Shown here piece after piece: positions 35,582 to 44,650 of a stretch of DNA of 64,000 nucleotides. The stretch covers positions 124,001 through 188,000 of the forward strand of contig NZ_JABWTA010000001.1 in the NCBI RefSeq assembly GCF_013371495.1, written 5' to 3'. Within the stretch, counting starts at the first letter, position 1, and every line of letters begins with the position of its first letter. The position numbers were made by a program, and so were the translations under genes. The notes under the pieces were generated by a model. It was not told the DNA's origin, made no database searches, and saw only the letters and a list, made by a program, of their open reading frames with translations. The stretch is from Altererythrobacter lutimaris (GTDB taxonomy: Bacteria > Pseudomonadota > Alphaproteobacteria > Sphingomonadales > Sphingomonadaceae).

Positions 35582-36526
35582 TCAAAAATCGTAGATCAGA
35601 GTAACACGGCTTAGCGTGTCTGTGCCGACCGCGCCTTCAGGCGGGTTGCTGTCATATTCTATCGCGTAAGAGAAACGTGCGGTGACTTTGTCGCTTACCT
35701 TTGCGTTGAGGCCTGTGACGAGGTTTACGCTGGTATTGCTTCCATCAGTGATGAGCGTGGCTGAGCCTCCTGCCTCCGCGACAGCGTTGGTGTCGTGAGT
35801 GAGTTTGAGGCGATCGGTTAGATCCCAATCGAAATCCACACCAGCGAGGCCGGCAATGCGGCTTTCGCTGCCGCCATCGACAAATTGTGTGATCCGATAA
35901 GCAGGACCGACTTTGGCTGAAAGCTGCATGTTATCCTGATCGATGATCTGGTATCCGAGACCGCCCGAAACCGCATAACGCGCTGAAAAGCCTTGAAAGC
36001 GGTCGCGTTCGTATTGCGCGAGGCCATAGATGAACAATCTGTCTGAAATCTTGTAGTTGGGCTCGTACGCTGCGAAGAATTGCTCGCGCGTTGTTTCGCC
36101 ATCGGCGCGTCTAAAGTCAGCGCGTCCGCGCAGCTTGTGTCGCCAGTCCAGCCCATCGCGGGTCAGAGCAAGAGCTGCTGTGAGACCCGTTTCCGAGCTG
36201 TTTCCCGTTGCCCGAAAACCGCCCAGCTCGCCTTTGCCAGACCAATTGTCGAAAAGTCCCGCGGTAAGGATTTTTTCTCGTGCTTCCTCGGCCTTTGCGG
36301 CTGCGAGGACTTTCTGATCCTCGTCAAACTTGGCTTTGATCGCATCGATCTCCGCCGCGTCTTCGGGATGCACAGTGCGCGCGAGCTCAAGGACAGTATT
36401 GACTTTCTCCGCATCTCCCGTGGCAATCGCAGCATCAATCATGGCGCGGGTCGATTCAGGCAGCTTAGCGAGAGCTGGAGATGCGCTTAAGCCAAAAAGT
36501 GCGGCTGCCAGTGAAATGCGAAACAT
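35582..36526 (-). CDS. DUF481 outer-membrane protein
   Basis: A 314-residue exported protein: signal peptide (MFRISLAAALFGLSASPALA), a short helical segment (about 22-95), then a beta-rich DUF481 domain (WSGKGELGGFRATGNSSETG ... ending SRVTLIYDF). The Phe at the end is typical of outer membrane barrels. Function of the family is unknown; it is thought to be a salt-stress-related barrel. Start 36526 opens the signal peptide. It converges on the aminopropyltransferase-like gene with three bases between the stops. Confidence 0.85.
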   Translation of the reverse strand: MFRISLAAALFGLSASPALAKLPESTRAMIDAAIATGDAEKVNTVLELARTVHPEDAAEIDAIKAKFDEDQKVLAAAKAEEAREKILTAGLFDNWSGKGELGGFRATGNSSETGLTAALALTRDGLDWRHKLRGRADFRRADGETTREQFFAAYEPNYKISDRLFIYGLAQYERDRFQGFSARYAVSGGLGYQIIDQDNMQLSAKVGPAYRITQFVDGGSESRIAGLAGVDFDWDLTDRLKLTHDTNAVAEAGGSATLITDGSNTSVNLVTGLNAKVSDKVTARFSYAIEYDSNPPEGAVGTDTLSRVTLIYDF

Positions 36527-36604
36527 AGTAATACCTTCGCCGGAAATCCGGCTAATCAAACTCAGAATTGCAATGTCAGGCGTTCGTGAAGAGAGCGCGC
36601 GAGA

Positions 36605-37129
36605 TCAGGTCATGATCCTTACAGGTCCCATGAAGTCCATTTTGCTCAATGGAACACCCTTCATGCGGAGGATGTCGTAGAACGTCGTCGCATGGAAATA
36701 GAGGTTCGGCTGGTTGAAGCTGAGCAGCATATTCTGGCCGGTCAGAGTCATCAGCCTCTTTCCGCCCATGACGAAACCGATGGGCTTGTCAGCAACCGCT
36801 TCCAATTGATCTGGCGTCACCTTGGCTAGCTTGTCCTGAGCATCCGCGACCATCGCCTTCATGCCTTCAAAGCCTTCTGGAAGCGTTGTGAAATCGGGCG
36901 TGAATTCGCCAAGCTCCAAACGCTCTATTGCATAAGCGGAATGCATCCAGCAGCTGCGCACGTGCCATGGCAGGTTCCACATGTCCTCGGCGAGTTTGGC
37001 TTCGTAGAGCTCGCTTGGATCGATTCCCTGCTCCTTCGCAAAGGACTCGCCTTTGCCGATTACCGTGTTGAGACCAGCGAGCGTTTGCTGTGCACCTAAA
37101 ACGAAAGCATCATAGAGGGACAAGGACAT
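36605..37129 (-). CDS. DUF1993 family protein
   Basis: A 174-residue soluble protein of the DUF1993 family, an all-helical DinB-like fold. SLYDAFVLGAQQTLAGLNTV at the start and LPWHVRSCWMHSAYAIE and FNQPNLYFHATTFYDILRMK (metal-site-like His) are typical. Function unknown. Start 37129 has CAGGAG upstream. Confidence 0.82.
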   Translation of the reverse strand: MSLSLYDAFVLGAQQTLAGLNTVIGKGESFAKEQGIDPSELYEAKLAEDMWNLPWHVRSCWMHSAYAIERLELGEFTPDFTTLPEGFEGMKAMVADAQDKLAKVTPDQLEAVADKPIGFVMGGKRLMTLTGQNMLLSFNQPNLYFHATTFYDILRMKGVPLSKMDFMGPVRIMT

Positions 37130-37150
37130 TGGGGGTTCTCCTGAAATGAG

Positions 37151-37186
37151 AAAGGCCCGGCGCTCCCTTGGGATGACCGGGCCTTT
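37151..37186 (-). terminator. bidirectional hairpin between gcrA and the DUF1993 gene
   Basis: AAAGGCCCGG (37151-37160) pairs with CCGGGCCTTT (37177-37186) across a 16-base loop. It lies after the gcrA stop and before the next gene's ribosome binding site. Confidence 0.75.
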
Positions 37187-37199
37187 GTGAAGCTTTGGT

Positions 37200-37883
37200 T
37201 TAGCGTACTCGCGGGCCGCCAAATGGCAGCGGGGGAGGGGGACGGCGTGCACCGCGCGGCAGCTGTGCCTGATAGGCTCGCCCGCAATGCTCGACACAAT
37301 AGGGGAAACCTGGGTTCACAGCTTCACCGCAGAAGTGAAAGTCCGCTTCGCCCGGGTGACCCATCGGCCAGCGGCAGACCTTGTCTGAAAGATCGAGCAG
37401 GCTCGTCTTGTCGGCAATCTCAGGGCTTGGCTTCGCTGGAACCAGACGGCGTGGCGGTGCAGGCGGAATAGGCGCTTGCTGATCGCCCGGACCCTGACGC
37501 AAAAACCCTCCTGGACCTACAGAAACGATCTTCGGCAAATCAGGCGTCGGATTGGGGATCGGCTGCGAGGGTACAGCGGACCCCGATGCCTTGGGCCCGG
37601 CCGCTGCCGCAGTTTTCACCGGTGGCGATTTGGCTGCCGGCTTTGCCGATGGCTTGGTTGCCGCCTTCTTGGCTGCTGGTTTGGCAGCGGGTTTCTTTGC
37701 CGCAGCCTTCTTCTTGTCATTTGCTTTCACCGGAGAAGGGCGCGCCTTCAGGCCAAGCCGGTGCGCCTTGCCGATCACGGCATTGCGGCTTACTCCGCCG
37801 AGTTCCTCAGCAATCTGGCTAGCGGTGGATCCGCCTTCCCACATCTTTTTGAGCGTTGCGATCCGCTCGTCAGTCCAAGCCAT
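37200..37883 (-). CDS. gcrA: GcrA cell cycle regulator
   Basis: A 227-residue GcrA. The N-terminal helix-turn-helix MAWTDERIATLKKMWEGGST and SQIAEELGGVSRNAVIGKAHRLGL is the GcrA signature (residues 1-45). A Lys/Ala/Pro-rich linker (about 50-160) is followed by a C-terminal sigma70-binding region with CRWPMGHPGEADFHFCGEAV and a second Cys pair (YCVEHCGRAY). GcrA works with sigma 70 at CcrM-methylated promoters. Start 37883 sits at the HTH; longer frames run into the divergent gene's promoter. Confidence 0.95.
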   Translation of the reverse strand: MAWTDERIATLKKMWEGGSTASQIAEELGGVSRNAVIGKAHRLGLKARPSPVKANDKKKAAAKKPAAKPAAKKAATKPSAKPAAKSPPVKTAAAAGPKASGSAVPSQPIPNPTPDLPKIVSVGPGGFLRQGPGDQQAPIPPAPPRRLVPAKPSPEIADKTSLLDLSDKVCRWPMGHPGEADFHFCGEAVNPGFPYCVEHCGRAYQAQLPRGARRPPPPLPFGGPRVR

Positions 37884-37967
37884 AAAACTTCCAATTCCTC
37901 TGTGGCAGTTTTGCCCGATACTTCCGAGCGCTTGCCAGTCTTGCGCTATCGCACTACTCGCCGCGTC

Positions 37968-38870
37968 ATGGCCGATCAAGCACCTACGACAAGCGCAGCG
38001 AATGCGCCTCAAAACAATGATAATCCGGGTGAAGCCGCAGCGCGATCAGTCGCTGCATTTCCGCCGCGCGGTGAGCCAATCATTACTGGCATCAACCGCA
38101 TCGGATTGTGGAGCCTTTATATTAAGGAGGTTCGCCGGTTTCTCAAGGTGCACACGCAGACAATTTGGGGTCCTGCCGTCACTACCTTGCTGTTCCTTGT
38201 GATATTTTCCGTAGCGTTGGGGCGGGGCGGGCGAGAAGTGCTCGGCGCACCTTTCGTCAATTTCGTCGCCCCCGGCCTGATTGTGATGGGGATGATGCAG
38301 AACGCGTTCGCGAACTCATCCTTCTCGCTACTCGCAGGCAAGATACAGGGGACGATTATCGACATGCTGATGCCGCCGCTGTCGGAAGGCGAGTTGATGA
38401 CGGGGATCATCGGAGCGGCCGTCACCCGCGCAATAATGTTGGGAGCGGCTGTCGCGTTTGTCATTCTCCTCTGGCCGGGCGTTTCGCTCGCTGTGACGCA
38501 TTGGTGGGCAGTGATCTGGTTTGGACTGATGGGCTCTGTGCTGCTCGCTGTAATCGGCCTTGCGACATCTATCTGGGCCGAGAAGTTCGACCACAACGCG
38601 GCGATTTCGCAGTTCATCGTTGCGCCATTGTCGCTGCTTTCCGGTACATTTTACGTGATCGACAATCTCGCGCCACTGTTCCAGGCGATCAGTCGCGCGA
38701 ACCCATTCTTCTATGTGATATCAGGTTTCCGCTACGGGTTCCTAGGCAAGAGCGATATCGGCTCGGACGCGGATGTGCTGGTCGCAGCAGGTGGCTTGCT
38801 CCTGCTCAATATCGTGTTGATCGGAGCAACTTACCTGGTGCTGAAATCGGGTTGGAAGCTGAAAGATTAA
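37968..38870 (+). CDS. ABC-2 type transporter permease
   Basis: A 300-residue permease. A hydrophilic N-terminus (about 1-40) is followed by GLWSLYIKEVRRFLKVHTQT and six hydrophobic segments; PLSLLSGTFYVIDNLAPLFQ matches the ABC-2 permease family, whose members export polysaccharide or drugs. No ATPase gene is next to it, so the partner is elsewhere. Start ATG 37968 is chosen as it is the first start after the divergent gcrA, with no room for the longer frame. Confidence 0.85.
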   Translation: MADQAPTTSAANAPQNNDNPGEAAARSVAAFPPRGEPIITGINRIGLWSLYIKEVRRFLKVHTQTIWGPAVTTLLFLVIFSVALGRGGREVLGAPFVNFVAPGLIVMGMMQNAFANSSFSLLAGKIQGTIIDMLMPPLSEGELMTGIIGAAVTRAIMLGAAVAFVILLWPGVSLAVTHWWAVIWFGLMGSVLLAVIGLATSIWAEKFDHNAAISQFIVAPLSLLSGTFYVIDNLAPLFQAISRANPFFYVISGFRYGFLGKSDIGSDADVLVAAGGLLLLNIVLIGATYLVLKSGWKLKD

Positions 38871-38879
38871 GCCCTGAAG

Positions 38880-39464
38880 TCAGGCTCTAGCCGCGAGGTC
38901 CTCGATCAGGTCCTGCGCGCGCAGGACGTCTGCCACGTTTTCTATGACGAAGTGGTCTGTGCTAAGGTCGCCATCGTTATCACGGCTCATCCCGGTCACT
39001 ATCCCTAGGGTTCCCGAACCATCGCGGCGCTCTGTCCGCTTTACAGCGCCAATTCGACGCGCCGGGACTGATTCAGCATTTATCGTCCGTCCGAGTTTCA
39101 GTTTGATCAGACGCTCATTGGTGATGGCATAGAGTACTTTGCCTTTGTTCCACAAAGGCAGGAATGGCGAGCCAAGCATGCCAAGTCCGACTACGATGAA
39201 AGGCACCCCGAACAGAGGGAATGCCCAGCTGAGTATTCCAAATCCGTCATCCATCGAGGCTGCACCTGCCGCAGCCATGGCGGTCCAAAACAGCGAGAAA
39301 GCGGTCCAAGGTATCGCGAACAGGTAGATGCCAAATGACATATAGGAGACGCGCGCAATCTGACGCTGCTCCCACAACACCCGCTCACCAGACTTGAGTT
39401 CGCGGTCAAGCGCGAGTGAAAGCCGATCAGGCTGCAATGTCTGAGGAGGCGTCATCCGGTCCAT
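38880..39464 (-). CDS. PH-domain-like membrane protein
   Basis: A 194-residue protein: N-terminal polar segment, two to three hydrophobic segments (about 40-100), then a bPH-like beta-domain (NKGKVLYAITNERLIKLKLG, ESVPARRIGAVKRTERRDGS). The YAITNERL motif is typical of bacterial PH domains. No known role. Start either 39464 or 39455. It converges with the permease gene. Confidence 0.75.
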   Translation of the reverse strand: MDRMTPPQTLQPDRLSLALDRELKSGERVLWEQRQIARVSYMSFGIYLFAIPWTAFSLFWTAMAAAGAASMDDGFGILSWAFPLFGVPFIVVGLGMLGSPFLPLWNKGKVLYAITNERLIKLKLGRTINAESVPARRIGAVKRTERRDGSGTLGIVTGMSRDNDGDLSTDHFVIENVADVLRAQDLIEDLAARA

Positions 39465-39514
39465 GGGGCTCTCACTAACAAAAAAGTGTTGCCAAGGACC
39501 AAACGGACTGCCGC

Positions 39515-39895
39515 TTAGTGCGTAAGTGCGCGCCGCATCTGGTATCGCCCGCCGTCAAAGCTTTCAAAAAGCTGGTGAATCTGCGGGTGGTCAACCGGAC
39601 CATTGTCAGCATCGCCGAGCAGGTTTTGCTGGCTCACATAGGCCACATAGCTGCTGTCATCGTTCTCAGCGAGCAGGTGGTAGAATGGCTGGTCGCGCTC
39701 CGGACGCAGATCCTCTGGGATCGACTGATACCATTCCTCGCTATTGGCAAAGACGGGATCGATATCGAATACAACGCCGCGAAAGTCGTACAGTTTGTGG
39801 CGCACGACCGCTCCGATACCGAAGCGCGTTCGCGTCTGCCGAGGAGCATCAATCGTGCGCCCGGCTTGCGAAGAGAAGAATGTGGCTCGGTCCAT
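39515..39895 (-). CDS. hspQ: heat shock protein HspQ
   Basis: A 126-residue HspQ. FGIGAVVRHKLYDFRGVVFD and DPVFANSEEWYQSIPEDLRP followed by QPFYHLLAENDDSSYVAYVS are the family signatures. HspQ binds hemimethylated DNA and adjusts Lon protease specificity. Start MDRATFFSSQ at 39895; the frame is open further upstream but not conserved. The C-terminus extends about 15 residues past the short form. Confidence 0.92.
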   Translation of the reverse strand: MDRATFFSSQAGRTIDAPRQTRTRFGIGAVVRHKLYDFRGVVFDIDPVFANSEEWYQSIPEDLRPERDQPFYHLLAENDDSSYVAYVSQQNLLGDADNGPVDHPQIHQLFESFDGGRYQMRRALTH

Positions 39896-40088
39896 GATGG
39901 AGAAGATATGGTGCGATGCTGCATCGAAACAAGATGCGGGGCAGCTCCCATCCCCCAATTTCTGGCATAAAGGCCAGCAAAGAGGCTTGGCATTAAGGTG
40001 CACGTCGGCTAATCGGCCCGCTTCTTGATAGCGATGCGACCTCAGACCGGCGCTTACAGAGCGAGCCGGTAGCGCGATCAGGAAGTAC

Positions 40089-40178
40089 GGAGAGATGCCG
40101 GAGTGGTCGAACGGGGCGGTCTCGAAAACCGTTGTGCTCGCAAGAGTACCCAGGGTTCGAATCCCTGTCTCTCCGCCA
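40089..40178 (+). tRNA. tRNA-Ser(CGA)
   Basis: A 90-nt class II tRNA from GGAGAGA to the encoded CCA. The acceptor stem GGAGAGA pairs with TCTCTCC, the anticodon loop CTCGAAA gives CGA (reads TCG), a long variable arm (about TTGTGCTCGCAAGAGTACCC) follows, and the T-arm is CAGGG-TTCGAAT-CCCTG. Confidence 0.95.
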
Positions 40179-40426
40179 TCCACCCCCGGCACTCGTCTCT
40201 GTTTTCAGGAGCGTTCTGCAAATGGCCCTGTCAGACTAACTTGTGACTTAACGTGCTGCCGCCTTGAGTGGCAAACCTTGGTGATCTGAAGAGCCATGCG
40301 GGTAGGGCAAGCTACACCAAGTGGAGACGAGTTCTTGTTTGACTGACAGCACCCGAGTGTGTGTCAGCCTTTCATCACCTGATCAGCGGCGGTTGGCAAA
40401 ACGGCTTAAGGCCTTAGCATCATTCC

Positions 40427-40440
40427 AATTGGTAGTACAG
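40427..40440 (+). promoter_or_regulatory. FadR/GntR-type operator box upstream of the TBDR
   Basis: AATTGGTAGTACAG contains TGGTAGTACAG, one base off the FadR-subfamily consensus TNGTNNNACNA. Similar boxes stand before the regulator gene and the lyase operon. Confidence 0.5.
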
Positions 40441-40468
40441 AAATATTCATAATGGCTAGGCAATACGG

Positions 40469-40496
40469 TTGACAATGTTGGTCTAGGGATTATCAC
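40469..40496 (+). promoter_or_regulatory. predicted sigma70 promoter of the alginate TBDR
   Basis: TTGACA (40469-40474), a 16-base spacer, and TATCAC (40491-40496). The transcript would start near 40503. The same TTGACAAT sequence starts the lyase operon promoter. Confidence 0.55.
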
Positions 40497-40527
40497 AGCC
40501 CTCGGAGAAACCCTGAGGGAGGGACAG

Positions 40528-43500
40528 ATGTCTAAGTCAGGTGAAGGCCGCAGTGCGGTCAATAATAGTTCACGCAACATCGCGAAATTGATGGCGAGCA
40601 CGGCGTTGGCGGTGTTTGCAGTTCCAAGTGTTGCATTTGCGCAAGATGAAGAGGCGGCTGCAAGCGATGAAGGCGATGCAATTGTTGTCACTGGTATTCG
40701 TCAAACAATCCAGAACTCGATTGAAGAGAAGCGCAACGCGACTGAAGTGTTCGATGCTCTTGCTGCTGAGGAAATCGGCGATATTCCGGCATTGTCGATT
40801 GGCGAGGCGCTTGAAACCCTCACAGGTGCAGGTTCTCACCGCGAGCAGGGCGGGGCTACTGAAATCTCCGTCCGTGGTCTTGGGCCTTTCCTGGGTTCAA
40901 CTGTTATCAATGGCCGGGTAGCTACAAACGGTAGTGGTGACCGTTCGGTCAACTTCAGCCAATTCCCTTCCGAATTGTTCAACAAGATCGGTATCTACAA
41001 GACTCAGGCTGCCAGTTATATTGAAGGCGGCGTGGCCGGGCAGATTGTTCTGGAAACTTTACGCCCGCTCGATTTTGGCAAGCAACGCATCCAGGGCGAA
41101 ATCAAGGCCGAGATCAATCCATACAATCTGGATATCGATGCCGATCAGCGGTTCAACAAGTTCGGCTATCGCGGTTCGCTGAGCTTTGTTGACCAGTTCA
41201 AGCTGGGCGACGGGGAGCTGGGTATTTCGCTTGGCTACGAGCGGCGAGACTCCAACAATCCGGAGCAGGAAGTTCAAGTCTCGAACACAATTCGTGCTTG
41301 CTCATTCAACCCAGCCCTTGCTGCGGAGAACGACGGTATCGCCGATGAGGATAACTGCGATACCGATTCTAGCGGTATCAACGCTCTCGGTGCCATTTTG
41401 GCTGGCGAGGAGCCGTTCGCCATTGCGCGCAATAGCTACGGATTCCGCACCAACATTACGGACGACAATCGTGACGCCTTCTTTGGGGCAATCCAGTATC
41501 AACCGTCGCCTGACGTCGATATCAATGCCGATTTTCAGTATTCGAAACGCAAATTCCGGGAACAGCGCAGCGACCTGTTGTTCACTGAGGGGCGCAGGAT
41601 CACTCCTGAAGGTGATCCCAACAATATTGGTGCGCTCCTTGGTCTTCCGTCAATTCTTGTGACCACTGAAACAGGCGCGCTGCGCTTGTTTACCAACGAG
41701 TCCCGCGTCGAGGCGGTGAGCGAATATCTGGAACGTGACGAAGAGTATTATGGCGGCGGATTGTCGCTAGATGCGCAAGTTTCAGACCGGGTAAAGCTTT
41801 CGCTCGACGCTTCCTATTCGCGCACGCAACGGATTGAGGAGGCGGTGCAGGTTCGGTTTAGGACAGAGGATGGTGAATCGATCTTTGGTAATGAGGACGG
41901 AGATGGAAACCCTTTCTTCCCAGATGTCATTCAAGACGATGGTGATGATAATGATGACCGCGTCGAAGCACTCTACCAGATATTCCAGAACGGGTCGGAA
42001 GGCCTCAACATCATCGTCCAAAACTTCGACGTGACCGACCACAATCTGTTTGCAAATGACCCTCGGGTTCGCGCCGACCTTGAACAGAAGCGATTCAATG
42101 AGATTTGGGCCATGCGCGGCGATGTCGAGTATGAAACTGATGGTTTCTTCTCAAGCTTAATGGCCGGGGCGCGCTATCAGCAATTGACCTATCGCGACGT
42201 ACCCGGTGCGAGCGGACCAAACCGGATCCAGGTTAACTTCAATGACACTGACGGGACAGGAGCGCTCGCGGTTGCCAACCAGGAGTGCCGCACGAATTTC
42301 CCAACGACCGGCTTCCTTACGTCAATCAGTGGAGGCAATCCGCTGTTCACCAATATCGATGAGAACGGCAACATCATCGGGACGACCAATACCTTTGCAA
42401 CTTTCGATGCGCGATGCATTGTCCGGGTACTTGATCGTGAGGATCCGTCGGATGAGATCAATTTCGATGAAGACGGCAACGTGATCTTCCCGACCGGAGA
42501 TATTGATTCCATCCAGAACACAGATGTCGAGGAGCGCAGCTGGGCGGCATATCTTCAGGGGAACTTCGATACGCAATTTGGCGAGCTGCCGATCCGCGGT
42601 AATGTAGGCCTGCGCATCGTTGGTACGACGGTGGACTCAACCGGCTTCCGGGGTGAGTTGACCGCTATCATCGATCCGGACGACGGAACTATCTCGATTA
42701 GCGAAGACGACGATACCCTTCTACCGGTCTCAGGCGGCAATTCGTACACCGAATTTCTTCCAAGCCTGAATGTAGTTGCGGAGTTCTCACCCGACTTGTT
42801 GGGGCGTTTCGCATTCTATCGCTCGCTTTCCCGCCCCGATCCCTCCGATCTGAGCTTTGGACGTTTCTTCAATGGCGTAACAGATGACTCTGAGGGCGCA
42901 ACCTCGATCGCGGAACTCGTCGGTACAGCCGGAGCGACCGGAAACCCCTTCACCGATCCCCTGCTCTCGTGGAATGTCGATGCTGGGCTTGAATGGTATC
43001 CGAATCCCGACACGATCTTGGCTTTCAATGCTTACTACAAAAGCTTTGACGGCGGTTTTCAGACCGTCGGTCAGTTCGAAACTTTTACAGTCGATGGTCA
43101 GGATTTGAATGTCCTGGTTACAACGACAAATGTTTCGGAGGAGTCCAGCACAATATATGGGCTCGAAATTACTGCGGCTCACCGGCTCAGCTACTTGCCC
43201 GCGCCGTTTGACGGACTCGGCTTCAAAGTGAGCTACAATTACGCAGATTCTGATTTCGAATTCGAGGATGATACACTGGGCGAAATTCTCGGTGTAAATG
43301 ATGACGGCTCCACATTCGTGGACCAGCCCGGCATCATCCCGCCGACCAACTTGTTTGGTTTTTCCAAGCATGTACTTTCGGCGCAAGCCTATTACGAAAT
43401 CGGGCCATTCGATTTTCAAGGTGTCTACAAATACCGCAGCAGTTACTTCCAGCAGTTCATCGGTTCGCCTGGGCGGATCCGGAATGTCGATGACGTGGAA

Positions 43501-43671
43501 GTCTTTGAGGCGCGTGTGTCGTTCAAATTGAATGACAATGTCCGTTTCTCGCTTGAAGGTATCAACCTCTTCAATGAGCCGCGTACGGATTTCCGCGGTG
43601 CGCCTGACGATTTAGGCCAGGTGCTCGTGTATGGGCCTCGTTACTTTGCAGGTGTTCGTTTCCGGTTCTAA
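40528..43671 (+). CDS. TonB-dependent receptor, likely for alginate or its oligomers
   Basis: A 1047-residue TBDR. Signal peptide (residues 1-38, cut after VAFA), TonB box AIVVTG (51-56), then the plug domain (EISVRGLGPFLGSTVINGRV, SELFNKIGIYKTQAASYIEG) and a long C-terminal beta-barrel that ends in GVRFRF with the terminal Phe. It imports a bulky substrate across the outer membrane with TonB energy; the neighbours suggest alginate oligosaccharides. The start ATG has GGAGGGACAG just upstream. A strong hairpin follows the stop. Confidence 0.93.
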   Translation: MSKSGEGRSAVNNSSRNIAKLMASTALAVFAVPSVAFAQDEEAAASDEGDAIVVTGIRQTIQNSIEEKRNATEVFDALAAEEIGDIPALSIGEALETLTGAGSHREQGGATEISVRGLGPFLGSTVINGRVATNGSGDRSVNFSQFPSELFNKIGIYKTQAASYIEGGVAGQIVLETLRPLDFGKQRIQGEIKAEINPYNLDIDADQRFNKFGYRGSLSFVDQFKLGDGELGISLGYERRDSNNPEQEVQVSNTIRACSFNPALAAENDGIADEDNCDTDSSGINALGAILAGEEPFAIARNSYGFRTNITDDNRDAFFGAIQYQPSPDVDINADFQYSKRKFREQRSDLLFTEGRRITPEGDPNNIGALLGLPSILVTTETGALRLFTNESRVEAVSEYLERDEEYYGGGLSLDAQVSDRVKLSLDASYSRTQRIEEAVQVRFRTEDGESIFGNEDGDGNPFFPDVIQDDGDDNDDRVEALYQIFQNGSEGLNIIVQNFDVTDHNLFANDPRVRADLEQKRFNEIWAMRGDVEYETDGFFSSLMAGARYQQLTYRDVPGASGPNRIQVNFNDTDGTGALAVANQECRTNFPTTGFLTSISGGNPLFTNIDENGNIIGTTNTFATFDARCIVRVLDREDPSDEINFDEDGNVIFPTGDIDSIQNTDVEERSWAAYLQGNFDTQFGELPIRGNVGLRIVGTTVDSTGFRGELTAIIDPDDGTISISEDDDTLLPVSGGNSYTEFLPSLNVVAEFSPDLLGRFAFYRSLSRPDPSDLSFGRFFNGVTDDSEGATSIAELVGTAGATGNPFTDPLLSWNVDAGLEWYPNPDTILAFNAYYKSFDGGFQTVGQFETFTVDGQDLNVLVTTTNVSEESSTIYGLEITAAHRLSYLPAPFDGLGFKVSYNYADSDFEFEDDTLGEILGVNDDGSTFVDQPGIIPPTNLFGFSKHVLSAQAYYEIGPFDFQGVYKYRSSYFQQFIGSPGRIRNVDDVEVFEARVSFKLNDNVRFSLEGINLFNEPRTDFRGAPDDLGQVLVYGPRYFAGVRFRF

Positions 43672-43677
43672 GGCTTG

Positions 43678-43711
43678 GCCGACGCCGCCACACTCCCTTG
43701 GTGGCGTCGGC
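43678..43711 (+). terminator. hairpin after the TBDR
   Basis: GCCGACGCCGCCAC (43678-43691) pairs with GTGGCGTCGGC (43701-43711) with a small bulge. No T-run follows, so it could be a Rho-aided terminator or a stabiliser. Confidence 0.5.
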
Positions 43712-43753
43712 TAAATCCTCGCTGCTGGAAATACCAAGACAAATCGGCTAGGA

Positions 43754-43767
43754 AAATTGGTATAGAC
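43754..43767 (+). promoter_or_regulatory. FadR/GntR-type box before the regulator gene
   Basis: AAATTGGTATAGAC shares AATTGGTA with the TBDR box but its right half does not fit TNGTNNNACNA well. It stands 45 bases before the regulator's ATG, so autoregulation is plausible. Confidence 0.4.
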
Positions 43768-43802
43768 TCTAACTCAATGCATTAATGGGGTACCGAGCGC
43801 GT

Positions 43803-44543
43803 ATGACCTCGAAAAGACTCTTCCAATCTGTAGCGGAACAAATCGCCGAGCTCATTGATCAAGGCGCTTATGCGCCCGGCACAAGGTTGCCTGGCGAACG
43901 CGAATTGGCGGAGAAGCTTGGGGTCAGCCGCGTCACAATCAGAGAGGCAGAGATCGCACTTCAGGCAGTTGGCCGGCTGGAGATCAAGACGGGCTCCGGT
44001 GTCTACGTTAGTGAGAAGGTGCCGACCATCGGCGGGAATCTACCGCAAGCGAGTGCGTTCGAAGTCACAGAAGCGCGTCTTTTGGTCGAGTCCGAGGCAG
44101 CCGCATTAGCTGCCCATAATATTTCGGAAGAGGCCATTGAGCGGTTATCTGGCCTTGTCGAGCAGATGGCCTCTGATGATGAAGAGGTCGCAAACGCTGC
44201 TGATGAGCAATTCCATCTGACAATTGCTGAAGCTTCCAACAATGCCGCAATGGTGCACACGATCAAATCTCTTTGGCAAATGCGCGAGGAGATCCCGGAC
44301 GTGAAGGCGACTTACGAGGCGGTTTGTGTGCACGATTCGAAGTCGCGCACGGAAGAACACCGGGCTGTATTCGATGCACTGAAGGCGCGAGATCCAGCGG
44401 GAGCTCGCGCTGCTATGCGCGAGCATTTCCATCGGTTGATAGACGCAATGCTTGAAGCCACTGAGCGCAAAGCGCTTGAGGAGTTGCAGCAGAAGGCGTC
44501 GGAAAGCCGCCAGCGTTTCAGTGCGGCAGCTAATATCGGCTAG
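43803..44543 (+). CDS. FadR-subfamily GntR transcription regulator
   Basis: A 246-residue regulator. The N-terminal winged HTH is clear (YAPGTRLPGERELAEKLGVS and RVTIREAEIALQAVGRLEIK, residues 20-65). The C-terminal FCD domain is all-helical with LLVESEAAALAAHNISEEAI, ADEQFHLTIAEASNN and EEHRAVFDALKARDPAGARA; the His residues fit the metal-binding FCD pocket. Members of this group sense hexuronates or their catabolites. The gene stands between TBDR and lyase operon, which it probably controls. Start ATG 43803; an ATG at 43785 is also possible. Confidence 0.9.
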   Translation: MTSKRLFQSVAEQIAELIDQGAYAPGTRLPGERELAEKLGVSRVTIREAEIALQAVGRLEIKTGSGVYVSEKVPTIGGNLPQASAFEVTEARLLVESEAAALAAHNISEEAIERLSGLVEQMASDDEEVANAADEQFHLTIAEASNNAAMVHTIKSLWQMREEIPDVKATYEAVCVHDSKSRTEEHRAVFDALKARDPAGARAAMREHFHRLIDAMLEATERKALEELQQKASESRQRFSAAANIG

Positions 44544-44544
44544 C

Positions 44545-44560
44545 CAAACTGGTATTACAA
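44545..44560 (+). promoter_or_regulatory. FadR/GntR-type box before the alginate lyase operon
   Basis: CAAACTGGTATTACAA contains TGGTATTACAA, a perfect match to the FadR-subfamily consensus TNGTNNNACNA. It lies 40 bases before the TTGACA element. Confidence 0.55.
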
Positions 44561-44589
44561 AAAAAGTTGAAACTATAAGTCCAGATTGA

Positions 44590-44617
44590 TTGACAATCTG
44601 GCGGCTTGTCGTATTGT
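44590..44617 (+). promoter_or_regulatory. predicted sigma70 promoter of the alginate lyase operon
   Basis: TTGACA (44590-44595), a 16-base spacer, and TATTGT (44612-44617), with the same TTGACAAT as in the TBDR promoter. Confidence 0.5.
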
Positions 44618-44650
44618 CTCACCCGATAAGTGGATGAGAGGGACACGGGG

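Larger units (their letters stand above)
40179..40527. other. 349-bp region upstream of the alginate TBDR
   Basis: No protein gene. The left part is unremarkable; the right part holds a FadR-type box (40430-40440), a sigma70-like promoter (40469-40496) and an inverted repeat CCCTC ... GAGGG (about 40499-40520) next to the ribosome binding site GGAGGGAC. Confidence 0.6.
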
